Positions 22,849 to 34,189 are shown, numbered from the stretch's first letter. The stretch is 64,000 nucleotides of DNA from Chlorophyllum brunneum (GCA_963576785.1 OY756143.1:2170001-2234000), one strand, 5' to 3'. Notes: generated from the sequence alone by a model not told the origin. A program made the numbers and translations.

Positions 22849-24998
22849 TCAACTAGCCGGGGATGATGAGGAGGGGGGCAATGGGACTCCTTTGTTGGCT
22901 CTTAATTTGAGCGCTTTGTTGGCGTGCCAGTCGTGGTTGAATCGCTTCTTCCAGAACTGACACTTTCGGTCAGTAGTGAGGTAGTCCTTGCCACAGTTAG
23001 AGCACGTAGCCTTGTGAGGGCATGGTTCTCTGGCAGGGGTGGCTGCGATAGGCGGTTCTGCTTTGTCATTACCTTTACAGCAGTAGGTGAACGATTGGTG
23101 GTTGGCGGTAGAGTGTGGCCCCTTGCAGTGTGTGCAGGTGAAGAGCCTTTCTCGGCAGCGGATTAGGGGGTGGCCCCATCTGCAGCATTTTCCGCAGAAT
23201 GGTACTCCCAGGTTGGCAGTGGCCCTCCTGATGCGGAAGAGTCCTCCATAGATGTTGAGGAACTTATCCTCGATTTTTGCAATGTTGGACCCCACTTTGG
23301 AGTCCCAGATCTCGAACCATACCATACAGGTGTCCGAGTGTTTGGAGTTGCGTCGCACTCATGGCTGTGTCGCAAATTGCATGGTGTTGGAATGGATTGA
23401 ATTCCTGATACTGGTGACCACATTGGCCTCTGTGAGGATCTGTCCTTGGAGCATGATGTAACTGACGTCCGTGACTTTCACGAACAATTTAGATTTTGGG
23501 AGGGATACGTCGCCCATGGTAACTCCTCCGAATTTATCTTTGAGCCACGCCTTGACAACATTTAGCTCCGTAGGGGTTAGCACCTCCAAGGTGTGGACCA
23601 TAAGGCCCAGCTTACCCTGCAAGGCAGCAATAACCCTCGTCTTGGACTTCTCCGCTATGAGGCATGCATTTAGAGAGTCGATGATGGTCCCAAAGTTGGT
23701 AACATTGGGCCTGGTGAGAAGGGGAATAATCACTTGCTTGCGAGATGGACCATTCAAGGTGGAGCGGATAGTGCCAGCTTTCTTAGCCAGTTTCTTGTTT
23801 GCGGGGGAGGAGGAGGAGAAAGCAGCATCGTACATCGCTACTATCTTCTCATTGGATAATTCCGGGAATTGCTCACAAACTCCAAGAGTTTAAGAGGGTC
23901 TTGGGTGTTTGTAGAAGGGGCGACGGCGGAAGTGACATTGTTACCCTTTTTTGCTGCAGCTGCAGCGTAGGAAGTCTTTGTTCCTTCCTGGGGTTTCTTG
24001 GCGTCATTGGCACTAGGCTGAGACACCAGAGTTTTGGTGGCCTTGGCAGGCACAGTGGGAGGGGCAGGGGTGGGGGTTTTGGACGTCTTCTGTCCGGCGT
24101 TAGTGGTCTTCATGACTGCTCCTTTGGGCTTCTGGCCCCCATGCTTCTTGTTGTTGATGACGGTCTTGAATTCCATCTCGGATATCATCTGCACATCATC
24201 GTCGGAGATACCTGAATGAGTGACTTCATTGCCAGCTGGTGTGTCATTAATGAAGATACCCGAATGAGTGACGACACCAGGGGTGACAATGTACTCGACG
24301 ACCTCCATGCGGACATTGTCAGGTTTGTGCGTGGGGCTTTGGGGGGCCACGCGGCAAAGGGGAGAAATGTCCGGCTGGGGGGTTTCCTCAGTATGGACAA
24401 TGATCTTACCGAAATTGACCCCCAACCAACTATGGAGGTTGTTCTTCTCCTCATCAACAGCAACTTTGAGCCATCCCGCCTTCATCAAAGTCCCCGTTAG
24501 TTCCGTAAAGGTCTGTCCAAACACAAGGCCTTTGTCGCCGCTCATGTTGAAGGTGCTGCAGGCTTTGACCCACTCTGAGATCTTGCCCACTTCCCTTACC
24601 GCATCCTCGTAGAATTCCTCAGGAGCATCTTCTCGCTCCTCATCTTCTCGTTGGACTTTATATTCCAACTCTTCTTCGACTTGGTCTGCCCAGTCTTTTC
24701 CAGCGTAGTATTGGTCGCCATCTGGCCTTACTCGTTTAGAAGCTCGATGGATTGTTTTCTCTCCATCACCAGAAAGGGACGTTGTGGACATTGGAGGAGT
24801 GGTCGATCTTCTGCTGAGGACCGACGGGGTATCATGTTGCTGTAGACCTGATTGGTGGGAACGAACAGCCTAGGTGCAGATGGTGTCCTAGGGAATAGGA
24901 TGCCTGGAGGGAGCAGAGCCATAGAGGCTGCAAATATGGAGGAGGCTGGAACATGTGGTGTGTCCCCAAAGATGTCTCCGTCACCGTCAGGTGTAGGT
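22849..24998 (-). pseudogene. LINE-2 ORF1: nucleic-acid-binding Gag-like protein
   Basis: This is the LINE ORF1 protein, expected to bind the element RNA. It has a Pro/Ser-rich N-terminus (ALLPPGILFPRTP near 24920), an acidic segment, a Lys/Ala/Pro-rich middle, a folded region (from 23835, with NVTNFGTIIDSLNACLIAEK) and C-terminal zinc knuckles. The first knuckle is CGKCCRWGHPLIRC, a CX2CX4HX4C motif (about 23190), followed by CTHCKGPHSTANH and a third Cys cluster. It is interrupted by frameshifts near 24830 and 23876 (one base missing relative to LINE-3) and by TGA at 23359. The start is uncertain because the ATG used by LINE-3 is not preserved. Confidence 0.85.
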
Positions 24999-25016
24999 TC
25001 TCTCAGAGAGAGATTA

Positions 25017-25310
25017 TGTTACGAACTATAGATAGACCATTCACTCCTATCTTGCGCCCGTTACCTCGTGTATCCTCATACTTGTCTCACTTCTTGTTTC
25101 ACTCCCTGTTTCACCCCTAAAGGCTATACCTCTCATCTGACTTGTTTACTCGTCTCCCTTATTATTAGCCGCTACCACTAGTATATAAAGTGTAGTAATA
25201 CTTGATGTATTCCTTACACTTTACCAATTGTATCATCCCTTCTTTCTTTCTCTACTTCCTTTCCTTTATCCAAAGGCTTGCAACCTGAGTCAGAGACTAA
25301 GGTCGTAACA
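25017..25310 (+). repeat. gypsy-D 5' LTR
   Basis: This 294-base repeat begins TGTTACGAAC and ends GTCGTAACA; it matches 31090-31383. It contains TATATAAAG at about 25181, a plausible TATA box for element transcription. Confidence 0.93.
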
Positions 25311-25403
25311 TTTGGTAAAGTGTCATTCGACTCACCTTGCAAGAGAGGTGCCACTATTTGTAGCTAGGCTTGGAATAATAGCCTCCGACCAGGACGACAG
25401 TAT

Positions 25404-26648
25404 ATAAGCAACAGTAGCTCATCGAGAACACTGAGAAGATACAAAGCTCTAAGACCGACAGACATCCAGGGTTCACCCATAGCAGCAGGATCCAAACGAT
25501 CGACAGAACTAGAAATCCCTGAAGGCCTTAAACGGCAGAAATCCGAACACAGCATAGACGAGAATACAGCTCTATTTGAAACCGAATTTGACATAGAAGT
25601 CGCCGAGAACACATCCGATATAGATATCACCGAGACCTACGAGAAAGAATCCAAACACAGCACAGATGAAGAACCAGCTCCATTTGAAGAACAAATCGAC
25701 ACAGAAGTCGCCGATGCCACAGCCGATATAGAAATTGCCAAGACCCACGGAAATGAACACAGCAAACCAGAGACAGAACCCGAGATGACAGAAGAAATCA
25801 ACGTCCCAAAGAACCTAGCCCCAGAGCCAGGATATTTCAATGGAGATAGAACCAAATTTGACGATTGGTGGAGAGCCATATCCTTGTGGTTAATGTTCAA
25901 CAAGATAGACAAAGACGAACAGAAGATAGTGGCAATTCTGGCGAGAATGAAAGGGGGGCTAGCAGGCCCTTATGCCAACACACAGCTACAAGCCATCCAA
26001 AACAAGAAAACACCAGATTGGGATGACTTTACAAAAGAAATAGAGGCTACGTTTTCCTTGGGAAATAGGAAAGCCATAGCAGAAGGAGAAATCGAGACGT
26101 TCAAACAAGGGAAGAAGAACACGGCAGATTTCTTAATAGAGTTCGAGGCATTAAAAGCCCAAGTGGAGACAGACGACACCCACGCAATATTCCTCCTCAA
26201 ATGCCACACCAGAGCAGACATCATTTGAACCATAGTAGGCTACCTAACAACCTCCGTCCCAACGACATACACCAAATGGAAAACTACAATCCTTGCAGTA
26301 GGACAAGGGTATGAAGCAACGGACATCACCCGAGGAGATGTCAGAACCACCACCGGAGTTACTTATGGAGGTAGAGGACAACCCATAGAGATAGGAAGAC
26401 AAAGGATGGACATTGATCAAAACGGAAAACCGAGGTGCTACAACTGCAACCTCTATGGGCATATCGCCAAATACTGCAGGAAGAAGACGAAAGTCACATA
26501 CACCAAGATAACATGTTACAATTGTGGCAAACAGGGCCACATCTTGAAGAACTGCTGGGCACCCAAGAAAGTGCATATCAGAGAGATCAACAAGGACAAT
26601 GAACAAGAAATGGAGGAGAAAGAGGATTTTGTCGAAGGCTCCAAGTAG
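25404..26648 (+). pseudogene. gypsy-D gag
   Basis: A frame of about 415 codons runs from 25404 to the TAG at 26646. Gypsy-C has ATG (41107) at the position where this copy reads ATA (25404-25406), so the original start seems lost; the next in-frame ATG is 25785. N-terminal residues about 47-118 contain two related blocks with short acidic repeats of the type TSDIDITET and TADIEIAKT. The retrotransposon Gag core follows (GYFNGDRTKFDDWWRAIS, about residues 140-260). Two CCHC zinc knuckles end it, CYNCNLYGHIAKYC and CYNCGKQGHILKNC (26435-26560). An in-frame TGA at 26226 corresponds to CAA in gypsy-C. Confidence 0.9.
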
Positions 26649-28609
26649 GCGCAAACCCGCGAGCCAATAAACCTAGAGTTTCTGTTTTATCTCACAATAG
26701 ACAATACGTAATCTCCCAGAAACAAAACTCTACGTGCGAACTTCTCCTCGACTCTACAATCCAGACAAGAAAAGGACACAGACCAATTACAACCCTTGTA
26801 GACTCCGGATGCACCCACACGTGCATAGCACAACGAACAATAGACAAAGAACAGATCCCGACTAAACCCCTGGAAACCCCGATCAGAGTAATCAATGCTG
26901 ATGGAACAGAAAATAAAAAAGGGGAGATAATGGACAAGGCACAACTGGTATTAAACAACGGGAACCACATGGAACAAATCAACGCTCTAGTAACACAATT
27001 GGAAAGCGCAGACTTATATCTTGGACACAACTGGCTGGTCAAGCATAACCCGGAAATCGATTGGAACAATCACGTCATACAATTCACCAGATGCCCAGAC
27101 AATTGCAAAATATCACATAGCGACATACAGTTCAATGAGAGAATATGGACAGTCAAAGAACACATTGAAGAGAAAAAGGCGGACCGGATGAACGATGAAG
27201 ATCTACCACCATACCTCTGACAATACACCCACCTATTCAACAAGAAGAACTTCGATAAACTACCCGAGCACATGGTATGGGACCACGAGATAAACCTGTC
27301 TGAAGATGCACCCCTGGTACTACAGTCCAAGGTCTACCCAATGACAATAGCGGAGAAACAGGAACTACAGAAGTTCCTTGACAAGAACCTTGCCTCGGGA
27401 CGAATCAGACCATCACAATCCCCCTATGCCACCCCATGTTTCTTTATACCAAAAAAGGACAGAACAAAACGCCTGGTACAGGATTACAAAAAGCTGAATG
27501 AACACACCATCAAGGACAAGATGCCATTACCACTCATAGGCGAAGTTCTAGACCGATTAAAGAATGCGAAGGTGTTCAACAAGCTCAATATCATTTGGGG
27601 ATATAACAACATCAGGATAAGAAAAGGAGATGAATGGAAGGCAGCGTTTATAACAAACAGCGGATTATTCGAACCGACAGTCATGTTCTTCGGGATGAGC
27701 AATTCACCAGCAACCTTTCAAAGAATGATGAACACGGTATTTTGGGAAATGTTACATGAGGGAATGCTCGTCAACTACATGGATGATTTTGTCATTCCAG
27801 GAACCACACAGGAAGAACTCAAGAAAAGAACAATGTGGTTCTTAGACATTGCAGCCAAGCACCAGCTTTACTTCAAGCGGTCAAAATGTGTGTTCAACGC
27901 AAAGGAAATACCCATACTGGGCTTTATAGTGGGACAAGGCAGCGTTAAAATGGAGGAAGAGAAGGTGAAAGCAGTAAGAGAATGGCCAACGCCCAAATCC
28001 GTGAAAGACATCGAAAAATTCCTGGGTTTTGCAAACTTCTACCGACGATTTATACAAGACTTCAGTAACATAGCAACACTCCTACATGAGCTAAAGAAGA
28101 AAGACATGCAATGGTCATGGTCAGAACAACAACAACAGGCATTTGAAAAGATCAAGGAAAAAATCACGAACGAACCAGTACTAGCAATGCCCCAAGACAA
28201 AGGACAATACAGGGTAGAGGTGGATGCGTCGGGATACGGAGTAGGAGCGGTATTATCACAAAACCAAAATGACCAATGGCACCCAATTGCCTTTCACTCG
28301 AGAACAATGACACCGGCAGAACAAAACTACCAAATCTACGACAAAGAACTACTAGCAATCCGAGAAGCAATCAAAACGTGGAGACAATACCTACTCGATG
28401 CCGACAAACCATTCGAGATATGGACGGACCACAAGAACTTAGAATACTTCAGGAAACCGCAACAACTCACAGGACGACAGGTAAGATGGCAACTGGAATT
28501 ACAGAAATATCGCTATACGCTAAAACACATACCCGGAAAGACAAACACGAAAGCAGACATGCTATCAAGATCAGACAAATTTGGGAAATATCGGGAGAAG
28601 AAGACCTGA
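26649..28609 (+). pseudogene. gypsy-D protease, reverse transcriptase and RNase H
   Basis: The frame is -1 relative to gag and is already open upstream of the gag stop (ANKPRVSVLSHNRQYVIS is conserved with gypsy-C), so pol is probably made by a -1 frameshift. Protease has TLVDSGCTHT (about 26790). A TGA at 27218 breaks the frame before RT. RT includes LVQDYKKLNEHTIKDKMPLP, YMDDFVI (27778) and FLGFANFYRRF; the first catalytic block reads KLNIIWGYN where KLD is usual. RNase H has VDASGYGVGAVLSQ and WTDHKNLEYF. The frame ends at 28609 because about 85 bases present in gypsy-C near 28565 are missing here. Confidence 0.9.
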
Positions 28610-30048
28610 AACACCGATTGCAAAAGGAGCAAAGAAGAGAAACACAGTGGCTAAGGGAAAAGGAGAAACGACCAGAGGAGATATGGGAAACTGATGGATT
28701 ACCTATGTTTGAAGGAAGAATATACGTACCACCAAACACCGAGTTACACCAAGAAATACTCCAACAACACCACGACAAAACGGACGTAGGACACCCGGGA
28801 CAGCACAGAATGATCGAACTCCTCAAAAGGACATATTGGTGGCCACAAATGTGCAATGATGTTAAACAATACATCAAGGGATGCAACACATGTCAGCGAA
28901 ACAAAATACTCCGGACACAACCTACCACACATCTCCATCCACTACCGATACCCACCAGACCATGGGAAGAGATATCAATCGATATGATAGGACCACTACC
29001 AGAATCAGACAGATATGACGTGATACTTGTCATCGTTGATCGTTTCAGCAAAATGATCAGACTACGCACAGTTAACACCACCCTATCATCCAAGGAGTTA
29101 GGAGATATTTATCGGGATGACATATGGAGACAACATGGGATACCCCACAGGATCATCAGTGACAGAGGTCCACAATTTGCATCAAAATTCATGGCAGAAC
29201 TTTGCAGAGCAACCGGCACCCAACGTAACCTATCCATGGCATACCATCCACAAACAGACTGTCAGACAGAGCACATCAACCAAGAGGTCGAGGCATACCT
29301 CAGAAACATAATCAACCATGTGCAGAACAACTGGAGGAAGTGGCTCAGCACAGCAGAATTCCAGTATAACGACAAAACACATAGTGCCACAGGACACTCA
29401 CCATTCCAGATAGTATACAGACGACATCCATGGAAAGGGGATATCTCAAACACAGTCAAGGCACCTGCAATCATGGAACAAATACAGGAGTTACAGGACA
29501 TGCGCCAAGAGACGATCAAAATACTACAACAAAACCAGACACAAATGGAGAAACGGAACAGCACGAAACCAGAACATGAGTACCAGGCAGGAGACCAAGT
29601 TTGGCTTGAAGCAGACAATATTAGGACAACAAGGCCGACAAAAAAACTTGATCACAGGAGATACGGACCATTCCGGGTAAAAGAAAAAATAGGTGAAACA
29701 AGCTACCGACTGGAGCTACCTGAAACATGGGCGATACACAATGTGTTCAACAGCAGACTCCTCTCCCCCTATCACAAACCCGAGTATGACAGCCAGCGTG
29801 CTCTGCCACCACCGATCCCCGAGATAGTCAATGATGAGGAACACTACGAGGTAGATGAAGTCCGAGGACACCGCACAAGGGGAAAACAAAAACAGTACCT
29901 AGTATACTGGAAAGGATATACGTCCGAAGAAGATACATGGAAAGATGAAGCAAATCTGGAAAATGCCAAGGAAGCAATACAAGAGTTTATGAGCAAGATT
30001 TCGAGGACGAAACCTATAAAAAGGGGAGGTAAAAAACAGCAATTATGA
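28560..30048 (+). pseudogene. gypsy-D integrase with C-terminal chromodomain
   Basis: After the frame change, the reading continues from IRQIWEISGEEDLKH. The zinc-binding domain uses HHDKTDVGHPGQHR and CNTCQRN (28760-28900). The catalytic core has SIDMIGPLPES, ISDRGPQFASKF and HPQTDCQTEHINQ as the D-D-E set (28975-29285). A barrel region (YGPFRVKEKIGETSYRL) and a chromodomain with YLVYWKGYTSEEDTW (about 29895-29945) follow. This span is intact as an open frame of about 490 codons, the least damaged coding part of the nest. As a stand-alone protein it lacks a start context; in the parent it was part of pol. Confidence 0.92.
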
Positions 30049-30145
30049 ACAACAAACCTTGCATTCCAAGCAACCACTACACTCAAAGCATTACTCGCTG
30101 TATCCACTTCACCCTTGACTTCGCCAACTATCTTTATAACACACC

Positions 30146-30982
30146 ATGCCCACCGAACGCCAACTTACTCCATACCCCTACCTCAAAGAATTCAATGAAC
30201 TCGTCCCAGAAAGAACCAGCCATGAGGAACTCGTGGAAGGAGAAACCCTAGTCGACACCATGATACTATTAGGTGCAGCAATGAAGGCAACCCAAGAAGG
30301 CGCATCTAAAATAATGGACACCTTATCCGATGCCACTCCGAGACTCAACCAGTTCATCATCGATGAAGGAAGGAGAGACCAATTGGAGAGATACTTATAC
30401 GAAATCAATGACGACCTGCAACTCATCGTCATCTCCAATATGCGAGCTCGGATACACAGCATCCTCGTAGCCCTAGCCAAATGACTCAATACGTACGAGT
30501 CAAGGAGTACAGACAATCTCTCCCACCATATCGTTAACCGACTACTTGTTAGTAATGACCCGTTCCCCATCCAACATCACATCTGTCATAAATGTGAACA
30601 AAAGACACAAGAAGCAACAGCCACTGACCAACTACTTCACCCCGACATCAAAGAAGAAGTAGCCCACCTCCAAACCATCCTCACCATGGTAGTACCCCCT
30701 ATCACACCCATGACCTTCCACCCACCTCAAGGATATAACACGTTGAAATCGAAAGGCGAAAAGAATAACGAATACTGGAGGGGCATAGTGCATAAGCTCT
30801 TAAGCAATCACACCAACGACAACACCATGTACAATAATCACACCCACTTCCTGTTCAAAGAAGGACTGCCACACGCACCCCTATAGATTGGCTTAAGATA
30901 TGTCGACAAGACACCTCTCATCGGAGGAAACAAGAAGGACTTGGCCAGAGCTCTGGGAGCGGCCATACCTATGAACGAGTAA
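30146..30982 (+). pseudogene. gypsy-D extra ORF between pol and 3' LTR
   Basis: An ATG at 30146 opens a frame of about 278 residues ending at 30980-30982, interrupted by TGA at 30482 and TAG at 30884. Both look like decayed sense codons: the frame continues smoothly, and gypsy-C has AGA at the TGA site. The protein is hydrophilic and probably helical, with an acidic and Glu-rich N-terminal half and a short Cys/His motif, HHICHKC (about 30576). There is no signal peptide or membrane segment. Its presence at the same place in gypsy-C, with recognisable similarity, says it belongs to the element. No known family recognised. Confidence 0.65.
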
Positions 30983-31073
30983 ATGCTCATCGCGTTTTCC
31001 TACCTTCTCCAAATTCCGTATGCTTTATTTTACAAAGGACCTTTACAGTAATACGCATCATGAGGACATGAAG

Positions 31074-31088
31074 CTTGAAAGGGAGGTA
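31074..31088 (+). promoter_or_regulatory. gypsy-D polypurine tract
   Basis: The run GAAAGGGAGG lies directly before the 3' LTR, where plus-strand DNA synthesis is primed. Gypsy-C has the equivalent AAAAAGGGAGG beside its 3' LTR. Confidence 0.8.
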
Positions 31089-31089
31089 T

Positions 31090-31383
31090 TGTTACAAACT
31101 ATAGATAGACCGTTCATTCCTATCTTGCACCCGTTACCTCGTGTATCCTCATACTTGTCTCACTTCTCGTTTCACTCCCTGTTTCACCCCTAAAGGCTAT
31201 ACCTCTCATCTGACTCGTTTACTCATCTCCCTTATTATTAGCCGCTACTACTAGTATATAAAGTGTAGTAATACTTGATGTATTCCTTATACTTTACCAA
31301 TCGTATCATCCCTTCTTCCTTTCTCTACTTCCTTTCCTTTATCCAAAGGCTTGCAACCTGAGTCAGAGACTAAGGTCGTAACA
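31090..31383 (+). repeat. gypsy-D 3' LTR
   Basis: This 294-base repeat, TGTTACAAAC to GTCGTAACA, pairs with 25017-25310 and is followed by TSD GATTA and then the LINE-2 5' UTR. Confidence 0.93.
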
Positions 31384-31490
31384 GATTAGAACATAATGCA
31401 GGCATGAAATGTATCCTTTGTACTGTAGACTGGTACCGTATAATCGAGTTTTGCAAATTGATGGTAGTGGTATGAGTCAAAGAAGGGATG

Positions 31491-32103
31491 TCATTTATAG
31501 GATTCAACTGGGACAACCCCTACCTCTTGAAGATGCTTTGGGATGATGTAATGATGAATGCAATGACAGACTTCAAATCCATTATCATAGGCATGGATGG
31601 CTCGGTCCACCCTAACCCCAACCTGTTTGCTGGCTAATTCACAGCGGCAGCTACTATACAACACTTAGATAGAGGAAACTCTATCATGAAGAGACTCGGA
31701 GGAACAACATCTACTGACACTGAACTAGTGGTGCAATACCTGGGAATTACCAAGGTACTCACTACCGTTGACTACAAACATGTTGAGCACATCCATGTGT
31801 TCACCAACTCCCTTGCAGCCTCTAGACTGTTACTTGACTGCTCACTGCACTCCTGCCAACAACAGTCCATCCTCACTTCGAAAGCACTTCTGGCTTAGTT
31901 CAACAAGTCCGACCGACACCGCCTTTCATTCTATTACACTCCATCCAAGTATAAATACAGGATCCAGCAAGCCATGTATGACTGGATCCAAACAATTGCC
32001 TGGCCCAACCAGGGTCAAAATCACCGCATCCCTAACTCCATTGCCTATTTACAAAAAAAGTCCGCTAAATATGCCATTCAAACATAGCAGGCCATGTTCA
32101 GAT
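31491..32103 (+). mobile_element. LINE fragment Y (RNase H region of ORF2)
   Basis: This 613-base piece matches LINE ORF2 from about 1713 to 2325 of LINE-1 coordinates, including KRLGGTTSTDTELVVQYLG and VFTNSLAASRLLLD. It has neither a LINE 5' end nor a poly(A). Its first 12 bases are the same as the first 12 bases (reverse complement) of fragment X at 3233. It sits between the 5' end of LINE-2 and gypsy-C. It has more stops than LINE-2. Confidence 0.87.
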
Positions 32104-34069
32104 TCAATGTATATTCTTCCTTCGAACATTGGTACTCCATCTGTTTCCCATATCTCCTCTGGTCATTTCTCCTTTTCCTTCAGCTACTGTGTTTCCCTTT
32201 TTGTTTCTTTTCATAGTTGGTGTTTCAGATCTTCTTCTCCTGAGATTTCCCAAATTTGTTGGATTGCAGTAATTGTGTTGTCCTCAAATAAGTGGTCTGG
32301 TAGTAGGATGATATTGGTATTGTCTCATGTAGTATCAGTTTTTGTTAATCTCAATAAGATATCAGCTTTTGTGTTGGTCTTTCCAGGGATGTGTTTCAGT
32401 ATGTAATAGTATTCTTATAGCTCCATCTGCCACCTCACTTATTGTCCTGTGAGTTGATGTAGTTTTCGGAAATATTTTTGTGATCAGTCCAGATTTTGAA
32501 TGGTTCATTGGCATTGAGTAGGTATTGTCTCCAAGTGATTGCTTCTTGAATGGCTAGTAGTTCTTTATCATAGATCTGATAGTTTTGTTCTGCTGGTATT
32601 ATTGTTCTTGAGTGGAATACAATTGGGTGCCAGTGTTCTTCCTGTTTTTGTGATAGTACCACCCCTACTCTATATTCTGATACATCTACTTCCACTCTGT
32701 ATTGTCCCTTATCTTGTGGCATTGCTAGTACCAGCTTGCTTGTGATTTGTTCCTTGATTTTTTCGAAGGCTTGTTGCTGTTGCTCTGTCCATACCCATTG
32801 CATGTCCTTTTTCTTCAACTCATGTAATGGGGCTGCTATGTTGCTGAAGTCATGTATGAATTGTCAGTAGAAGTTTGCGAATCCTAGGAATTTTTTGACA
32901 TCTTTTAGGGATTTGGGTGTGATTTGTTCTTCTTCTACTATTCTCTGTGCTATACCTGTGTGGATGTATCCGGAATCTACCAGTGTGGTGATTTGTTTAG
33001 GTCCTTTTGCTGTTCTAATTGTTGAATTGAGGAGAAGTTTGCGTGTTGAGTTCCTTTTTTGTGGAATCACATATCATCTACTATGAAGTAAAACAGGGAC
33101 TCTAGATTTATTGGCTCTTGGGTTTGCACCTACTCAGAGCCTTTGGCAAAATCCTTCTTTGCCTCTTCTTCTTGTTCAGTTTCCTTGGTAATCTCTCTGA
33201 TATGTGCTTTCTTTGGTGCTTTGCAATTCTTCAAGATATGGCCTTGTTTGCCACAATTATAGCATGTTGATTTAGTATATGTGACCTTTGTCTTTTTGTG
33301 GCAATATTTGGCAATATGCCTATATAGGTTGTAGTTGAAACATCTTGGTTTGCCATTCTGATTGGTATCTGCCCTTTGTCTGCCAATCTCTACTGGTTGC
33401 TCTCTACCTCTATATGTAACTCTGGTATTGGTTCTGACATCTCCTCATATAATGTCTGCAGTTTCATATCCTTGTTCTACTGCAAGGATCATGTTTCTCC
33501 ATTTGCTGTATATGTCTGGGATTAAGGCTGATGGATAGCCTACTATGGTTTGGATGATGTCTGCTCTGGTATGTTGTTTGAGGAGGAATATAGCATGTAC
33601 ATTGTCTGTTCCTGCTTGGGTTTTCAATACTTCAAACTCTATTAAGAAGTCTGTGGTGTTCCTTTTTCCCTGTTTGAACAACTTGATTTCCCCTTCTGCT
33701 ATTGCTTTCCTATTCCCCAAGGAGAAGGTGGCTACTATCTCCTTTGCGAATTCATCAAATGCCAGTATTTTCTTATCTTGAATTGTTTATAACTTGGTAT
33801 TGGCATAGGAACCTGCTAGTCCTCCTTTCATTTGTGCTAATACTCCAATTATCTTTTGTTTGTTATCATCGATTTTGTTGAAGAGTGTCTATAAGGATAT
33901 TGCTCTCCACCAATCATCAAACTTGGTTCTATCTCCATTGAAGTATCCTAGTTCTGGTGCTAGGTTCTTTGGGAAGTTGATTTTATTGGCCATTTCTGAT
34001 TCTGTCTCTAGTTCACTATGTTTGTTCTTGTGGGTTTTGGTGATTTCTATATCAGATAGTGCTTTGGCA
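32104..34069 (-). pseudogene. gypsy-C gag (core), protease, RNase H and start of integrase
   Basis: From 34069 down: Gag core with NLAPELGYFNGDRTKFDDWW (about 33960), a segment ending near 33440, two zinc knuckles (about 33360 and 33260), gag stop TAG near 33135, then protease with TTLVDSGYIHTGIAQ (about 32990). The protease reading passes straight into KSLKDVKKFLGFANFY, which lies after the RT catalytic core in gypsy-D, so about 1.13 kb including the YMDD region is deleted in frame. RNase H (VEVDVSEYRVGVVLSQ, WTDHKN) follows to 32435, then the start of integrase to 32104, where LINE fragment Y begins. Confidence 0.87.
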
Positions 34070-34189
34070 TCCCTTCTTTGACTCGTACCACCACTATCAA
34101 TTTGCAAAAGTCGATCTCACAGTACTAGTCTACAGTATAGAGGATATACAATACCTGCACTATGATCTAACCTCTCTCCGAGAGAGACC

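Larger units (their letters stand above)
25017..31383 (+). mobile_element. gypsy-D: near-complete chromodomain Ty3/Gypsy element
   Basis: This 6367-base element has two 294-base LTRs (25017-25310 and 31090-31383) and a perfect TSD, GATTA (25012-25016 and 31384-31388). It is inserted in the 5' UTR of LINE-2. Order: LTR, candidate primer-binding site TGGTAAAGTGTC (25313), gag, protease-RT-RNase H, integrase-chromodomain, an extra ORF, polypurine tract and LTR. By hand the LTRs differ at 11 sites, all transitions. It is the same family as gypsy-C but a separate subfamily. Several lesions make it defective. It is the innermost level of the nest. Confidence 0.95.
18308..31490 (-). mobile_element. 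LINE-2: full-length Tad1-like LINE, carrying gypsy-D
   Basis: On the minus strand the 5' end is at 31488 (start TCCCTTCTTTGACTC, shared with LINE-3). The first 100 bases of 5' UTR run to 31389, gypsy-D interrupts with TSD GATTA, and the LINE resumes at 25016 through ORF1 (to 22849), ORF2 (22828-18779) and the 3' UTR to a 29-base T tract at 18308-18336. The left flank is gypsy-C integrase. The right flank is not gypsy-C but LINE fragment Y. The body is apparently identical to LINE-1, including its stops. Confidence 0.9.

Noticed and set aside
31491..32103. Fragment Y as a twin-priming 5' inversion of LINE-2
   Set aside because: LINE-2 is complete to its 5' end, and fragment Y duplicates sequence already present in LINE-2. 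Twin priming would invert, not duplicate, part of the element. A 5' transduction was also considered, but the tails of LINE-1 and LINE-2 differ too much.
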